Below, in pieces: positions 59,699 to 64,000 of a stretch of DNA of 64,000 nucleotides (its first letter is position 1; each line of letters begins with the position of its first letter). This stretch comes from Emticicia sp051209875 (GTDB taxonomy: Bacteria; Bacteroidota; Bacteroidia; Cytophagales; Spirosomataceae), in assembly GCF_051209875.1 (NCBI RefSeq), contig NZ_JBNTQY010000001.1:5084001-5148000 (forward strand). The letters run 5' to 3'. The position numbers were made by a program, and so were the translations under genes. A model generated the notes under the pieces. It saw only the letters and a program-made list of their open reading frames with translations, searched no databases and was not told where the DNA came from.

Positions 59699-62092
59699 TT
59701 ACTCACTCCTCAAACTCTTTACTGGATTCATCACTGCGGCCTTGATGGCTTGAAAACTTACTGTCAGAAGCGTAATGGTCAATGCACCAATTCCTGTTAA
59801 AGCAAATATCCACCACGAAATATCTGTTCGGAAGGTATATTTTTGCGTCCACTGGTGCATAAAATAATAGGCTATTGGTGAAGCGATAAACAAGGAGATG
59901 ATTACCAAAAAAACAAAATCTTTCGACAATAAAGCCCATAAATTCGTAACTGATGCTCCAAGCACTTTTCTTACACCAATTTCTTTGGTACGTTGTTCGG
60001 CCACGAAAGATGCCAAGCCAAAAAGTCCTAAACAGCTAATAAGAATAGCAAGAATGGCAAAAAAAGTAGCCAATTTTCCTACTCTTTCTTCGTCACCAAA
60101 TTTTCTGGCATATTCTTCATCCACAAATTTGTACTCAAAAGGTTGAGCAGGATTATATTTTTGGAAGACAGTTTCTATTTTACTTAAAGATTCGCTCGCA
60201 CTTTTTTCAGGATTTAGTTTAATGATAACTACATTTCCATCATCTCTGGTCAAATGAAAAAGTGAGGCACGAGAAGGCTCATAAGGCGACTCAACCACCA
60301 TATTTTTGACCACACCAATTACTCTATATGGTTTGCCTTCCCATTTAATTATTTCATCTATCGCTGCCGCTGGACTTTTATATCCTATGAATTTCACCGA
60401 AGCTTCATTCAAGACAAAAGCTAAAGAATCTGATACATAATCTCTCGAAAAATCTCGCCCAGCTACAAATTGCCAACCAATTGTTTTACCGTATTCGTGC
60501 GTCACATTATTATTCGGAAAATCAACTGCTTGATTGGGGTCTTTTCCTTTCCAATCAAAACCCCCATTCGTATTCCAATGTTGTGTCAAAGGGCTTCCCG
60601 ATTCTGCCATTTCAACGATTGCTCCTGATTTTTTTAATTCATCACGAACCACATCAAAATGCTTGTGAATATCTTGGGTTTGCATATAAATATTTATCAA
60701 ACCATCTTTGCTATAGCCCACAGGCCGATTTTTAGCAAACTGAATTTGTCGAAAAACAACGATAGTACCGATAATCAAAGTCACAGAAACTGTAAACTGA
60801 ACCACCACCAATATCTTACGTGGCACAGAAGCGAAACGCCCAACCCTAAAGGTACCTTTCAACACTTTTACTGGTTGAAAAGAAGATAAATAAAGGGCTG
60901 GATAACTTCCTGCAATCACGCCAGTAAGTATGCTAAAGACAATTCCAAGTAGCCAAAAAACAGGATTTGCCCATAAAATAGACATCTTTTTGTCAGATAA
61001 ATCATTGAAAAATGGCAAAATCAACAAAACCAAGAGAATAGACAATACAAAAGCAAAAGCCACTACGAGCAAAGATTCACTAAAAAATTGACTTATCAAT
61101 TGTCCACGCACCGAGCCAATGGCTTTTCTAATACCTACTTCTTTTGCACGTTTTTCGCTGCGAGCTGTGCTTAAATTCATGAAGTTGATACATGCTAAAA
61201 GCAATACAAAAACGCCAATAATGCCAAAAAGCCACACAAATTCGATGCGACCACCTGTGTTTATTCCTTCTTTAAATTCGCCATATAAATGCCATTTCGA
61301 CATCGGATGCAAGAGAACCTCTGGTTTGTACTTCGCCTCATCTTTGCTCACTTTATTGAGCTTAACATTCTTGATTTTAGCAGAAACCTTTTCCATATCG
61401 GCGTTGTTGGCAATTTGGGCAAAAGTTTGTGTAAAATTACTTCCCCATGGATTTTCCATTTTCTTAATCCACTCGTTGTTGATTAAGTATAACTCCCAAG
61501 GCATGAGATACGACAAATCTTTTAAGCTCGAATTATAAGGTAAATCTTCATAAACACCTGTTACTTTTACATCGTATTTATTATCAATTTTTATGATTTT
61601 ATCCATTGGATCGGCATCTCCAAAGTAAGCTTTTGCAACCGATTCTGATAATAAAATTGAATAGGGTTCTTTCAAGCCCGCACGAGTTCCTTTCAACATT
61701 TTTAGCGAAAGCATTTCGGTTACCTGTGGCTCGAAGAAACTACCATTTTTTGTAAATTTCTTTTCCCCTACCGTCAAAATATGGCTTGAATTCCAAGATG
61801 ATTGCAGCACGTACTTAAAATCACTGCCATAATTAAGACGAATTTCTTCGGCCATCAGAGCAGGCACCGAATTATAGGTTTCTTTCTTACCATTAAATGA
61901 CTGGTGTTGCTTTACTTGAGCAATACGGTCATAGTTTTCATGGTTTTTATCGAACGTCACTTCATCATAAATCCAAAGACCAATGAGCATAGCCACAGCC
62001 ATACCCGTAGCCAAGCCAAAGATATTGATGAACGAATAAACCTTATTTTTAACAAGGTTTCGGAGGGCGATTTTGAAATAATTTTTTAGCAT
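59699..62092 (-). CDS. FtsX/MacB-type ABC permease K (type-1 subgroup)
   Basis: This 797-residue permease starts MLKNYFKIALRNLVKNKVYSFINIFGLAT and ends NPVKSLRSE. The coupling motifs are RAKEVGIRKAIGSVRGQ (about 325) and RTKEIGVRKVLGASV (about 700). The link PVKVLKGTFRVGRFASVPRK and the following TM5 region are nearly the same as in permease F. The 17 bases just before its ATG match the leaders of permeases H and I, but the upstream regulatory module is missing and a GC-rich palindrome stands there instead. Confidence 0.94.
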   Translation of the reverse strand: MLKNYFKIALRNLVKNKVYSFINIFGLATGMAVAMLIGLWIYDEVTFDKNHENYDRIAQVKQHQSFNGKKETYNSVPALMAEEIRLNYGSDFKYVLQSSWNSSHILTVGEKKFTKNGSFFEPQVTEMLSLKMLKGTRAGLKEPYSILLSESVAKAYFGDADPMDKIIKIDNKYDVKVTGVYEDLPYNSSLKDLSYLMPWELYLINNEWIKKMENPWGSNFTQTFAQIANNADMEKVSAKIKNVKLNKVSKDEAKYKPEVLLHPMSKWHLYGEFKEGINTGGRIEFVWLFGIIGVFVLLLACINFMNLSTARSEKRAKEVGIRKAIGSVRGQLISQFFSESLLVVAFAFVLSILLVLLILPFFNDLSDKKMSILWANPVFWLLGIVFSILTGVIAGSYPALYLSSFQPVKVLKGTFRVGRFASVPRKILVVVQFTVSVTLIIGTIVVFRQIQFAKNRPVGYSKDGLINIYMQTQDIHKHFDVVRDELKKSGAIVEMAESGSPLTQHWNTNGGFDWKGKDPNQAVDFPNNNVTHEYGKTIGWQFVAGRDFSRDYVSDSLAFVLNEASVKFIGYKSPAAAIDEIIKWEGKPYRVIGVVKNMVVESPYEPSRASLFHLTRDDGNVVIIKLNPEKSASESLSKIETVFQKYNPAQPFEYKFVDEEYARKFGDEERVGKLATFFAILAILISCLGLFGLASFVAEQRTKEIGVRKVLGASVTNLWALLSKDFVFLVIISLFIASPIAYYFMHQWTQKYTFRTDISWWIFALTGIGALTITLLTVSFQAIKAAVMNPVKSLRSE

Positions 62093-62116
62093 AGTTTTTT
62101 CATAATTTTGTAATTA

Positions 62117-62140
62117 GGTGTCGGGGCTTCGGCGGCCGAA
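62117..62140. repeat. GC-rich palindrome in the permease L-K gap
   Basis: CTTCGGC-G-GCCGAAG is a 7-bp perfect palindrome with a one-base centre inside TCGGGGCTTCGGCGGCCGAAGTC. The GCCGAAG word is shared with the repeat at 35023-35112. It replaces the regulatory module present upstream of permeases H and I. Confidence 0.5.
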
Positions 62141-62245
62141 GTCATTCCATTTTCTATTAATATTTAATTGGAAACTTGCATACCCACAAATGGTTACAAA
62201 TATTCATTAAACTTATTAGAATTTTTATCTTTCCTTACAACCGTA

Positions 62246-64000
62246 CTACTCCGTTTTCAAACTCTTCACAGGATTCATTAAAGCTGCTTTGATAGCTTGA
62301 TAACTTACTGTTAGTAAGGCAATTATAATTGCTACAAATCCTGACAAAGCAAATATCCACCAAGAAACATCAATTTTATAGGCAAAATCTTGTAGCCATT
62401 TGGTCATGATCCAATAGCCCAAAGGAAGTGCCAACAAACAAGCAATGAATACTAATTTCAAGAAATCAATCGACAATAATTGCGTAATGCTTATTACTGA
62501 AGCTCCCAAAACTTTTCTAATACCAATTTCTTTGGTACGTTGTTCGGCAGTGAACGTAGCTAAACCAAATAATCCTAAACAAGCTATTACGATTGCAATA
62601 AGTGTGAAATAGATAATTATACCAGCAGTACGCTCTTCTTTTTCATAATTTCGCTGAAATTCTTGGTCGAGAAAAGTGTATTCAAAAGGGGTTTCGGGGT
62701 TTGTATGCTTCCAAATTATTTCAAAAGCACCAATGATATTTTTATAGTTACTTGTTTTTACATTAGCAATTAAGTAGGAGGCTTGGTCGCCGTCATTGAG
62801 TTTCACAAGTCCAAAAGGACTGATTGCTTCGTGCAAACTACGATAGTTGAAATCTTTAATAACGCCGACGATTTCTCTTGATAAAACTTTATTATTCCAA
62901 GCATAGTATATCTTTTTGCCAATAGCGTTTTTAACATCAAAGCCTAATTTTTTAACGGCAGATTCGTTCAATACAATGGCAGATGAATCGGCTTGGGGAT
63001 TATTTGACAATTCTCTTCCAAATAATGTTTTATAACCAAGAGTGGCACTATAGTCTTCATTTGCCCTTACATAGTGAATATCCACATTTTCATTTTGTGT
63101 TTTACCTTCTGCATAAAACATTTGGTCCTCAATGAGTTGAATTCCAGGATAACTCGTACCCGATGTAATGGCTTTTACATCTGTTATTTTCAGCAATTCA
63201 TTCTTCAAAACACCTACGTTATTGGCTGAAGTGGTGCTTTGTAAGGGTAAAATAATTTGTTGATTTTTATTAAAGCCTAAATCTTGATTTCGGACTAAAT
63301 TCATCTGCTGCCAAATGATTACTACGGCAAAAATCAGGGAAATTGAAATAGCAAATTGAAAAACCACCAATCCTTTACGAATAGCTACCGCAGAAATACG
63401 GTTGATTAATCTTCCTTTCAAAACCTCTATGGGTTTAAACGAAGCCAAGTAAAATGATGGATAGAGGCCTGCTAAAAGGCCCGTTATAAGAGCAATTCCA
63501 GGAATCCAAAGTAAGGAATTTGAGTTTTGGAAAAGGCTTAAATCTTTGAGAGTAAATTGATTAAATAGTGGTAAAAATAATTTTACCAAGCCCAAAGCAA
63601 AGCAAAGTGAAATCAGACACATAATTAAAGACTCGCTCAAGAATTGAGCTACAAGTCCACTCTTAACTGCTCCAATTGCTTTTCTGATGCCAACTTCTTT
63701 AGCTCTTTTTTCGGCACGAGCCGTTGAAAGATTCATGAAATTAATACAGGCAATGAGCAATAAAAATACTGCAATTGACCCAAAAATATAAATATAGGTC
63801 ATACTACCATTGGCAGCAATCTCATTTCCAAATGATGATTTCAGATAAATATCTTTTACTGGTTGCAAAAAAAGCGATTTTGAAACACCTGCTGCTTTCA
63901 AATCTGCTCCGCCGTTTCTTTGAAAAAAATCGTCTAATTTAGCTTCAAACTTTACGGCATCAGCACCTTTCTTTAATTTTAAGTAAGTATGGAAAATCGA
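62246..64000 (-). CDS. FtsX/MacB-type ABC permease L (N-terminus beyond window edge)
   Basis: The frame is open to the right edge; 584 residues plus one partial codon are visible. They begin in the first periplasmic domain (FHTYLKLKKGADAVKFEAKL, then FLQPVKDIYLKSSFG), so an ATG-like start is expected outside. The coupling motifs are RAKEVGIRKAIGAVKSG and RTKEIGIRKVLGASV (preceded by ATFTAEQ), and the end is NPVKSLKTE. It is most like permease D. It is the first visible member of the array in transcription order; whether an ATPase or regulator lies upstream cannot be seen. Confidence 0.9.
   Translation of the reverse strand, partial: SIFHTYLKLKKGADAVKFEAKLDDFFQRNGGADLKAAGVSKSLFLQPVKDIYLKSSFGNEIAANGSMTYIYIFGSIAVFLLLIACINFMNLSTARAEKRAKEVGIRKAIGAVKSGLVAQFLSESLIMCLISLCFALGLVKLFLPLFNQFTLKDLSLFQNSNSLLWIPGIALITGLLAGLYPSFYLASFKPIEVLKGRLINRISAVAIRKGLVVFQFAISISLIFAVVIIWQQMNLVRNQDLGFNKNQQIILPLQSTTSANNVGVLKNELLKITDVKAITSGTSYPGIQLIEDQMFYAEGKTQNENVDIHYVRANEDYSATLGYKTLFGRELSNNPQADSSAIVLNESAVKKLGFDVKNAIGKKIYYAWNNKVLSREIVGVIKDFNYRSLHEAISPFGLVKLNDGDQASYLIANVKTSNYKNIIGAFEIIWKHTNPETPFEYTFLDQEFQRNYEKEERTAGIIIYFTLIAIVIACLGLFGLATFTAEQRTKEIGIRKVLGASVISITQLLSIDFLKLVFIACLLALPLGYWIMTKWLQDFAYKIDVSWWIFALSGFVAIIIALLTVSYQAIKAALMNPVKSLKTE

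Noticed and set aside
62246..63901. Permease L as a short 551-residue protein starting at 63901
   Set aside because: The codon at 63901 is TTG inside the first periplasmic domain, and the frame stays open to the window edge with family-like sequence, so the gene is simply cut.
1..64000. CRISPR arrays, tRNA or rRNA genes, complete insertion sequences
   Set aside because: No regular repeat-spacer pattern, cloverleaf, rRNA-like region or transposase frame was found when reading the window.

Overview
The window is AT-rich DNA from a member of the Bacteroidota, most likely the Cytophagales. The clues are TAnnTTTG-type -7 promoter elements, weak Shine-Dalgarno signals, a secreted phosphatase with a 3-coathanger-stack-like tail, and a large family of 800-residue FtsX/MacB-type permeases. 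No rRNA, tRNA, CRISPR array, intact insertion sequence or prophage was recognised.

Bases 1-10605 (minus strand) form an exopolysaccharide export and assembly locus. In transcription order it holds an HPt protein, a GT4 glycosyltransferase, a half-size TolC-like protein, a Wzc-like co-polymerase with a degenerate kinase domain, an O-antigen ligase/polymerase-like protein, two GT2 glycosyltransferases, a possible 38-residue membrane peptide, a second GT4 enzyme, and a Wzx-like flippase cut by the window edge. Several genes overlap by ATGA, which suggests translational coupling.

Bases 10700-32400 carry ordinary core and accessory genes: a Crp/Fnr regulator with a membrane protein; an HxlR regulator divergent from a nitroreductase; a purple-acid-phosphatase-like enzyme; a GroES-like protein; FeoA/FeoB; a partial cytochrome c maturation cluster (CcmB, C, D, E, with the Cys-type CcmE) followed by a DCC-family protein; a RelE-type toxin-antitoxin pair; UmuDC; a PcrA/UvrD helicase; a GMC dehydrogenase with a probable [3Fe-4S] ligand motif; an AlkD-like protein; a secreted PLP enzyme; and a DUF937-OmpA-like membrane protein.

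Bases 32641-64000 are a same-strand array of twelve FtsX/MacB-type permeases (the last one cut by the window edge). Embedded in it are a secreted esterase, a 97-residue unknown protein, an HTH-membrane fusion protein and a short relic of a thirteenth permease. No ABC ATPase, adaptor or TolC partner lies in the array. Two of the permeases (53731 and 56358 starts) share a duplicated upstream module with two TGTCC-type palindromes exactly 21 bp apart and a GGCATAG box, which looks like an activator-dependent promoter. A third permease (58948 start) has its start codon inside one arm of a perfect 12-bp inverted repeat. These control elements and the array itself are the most unusual content of the window.
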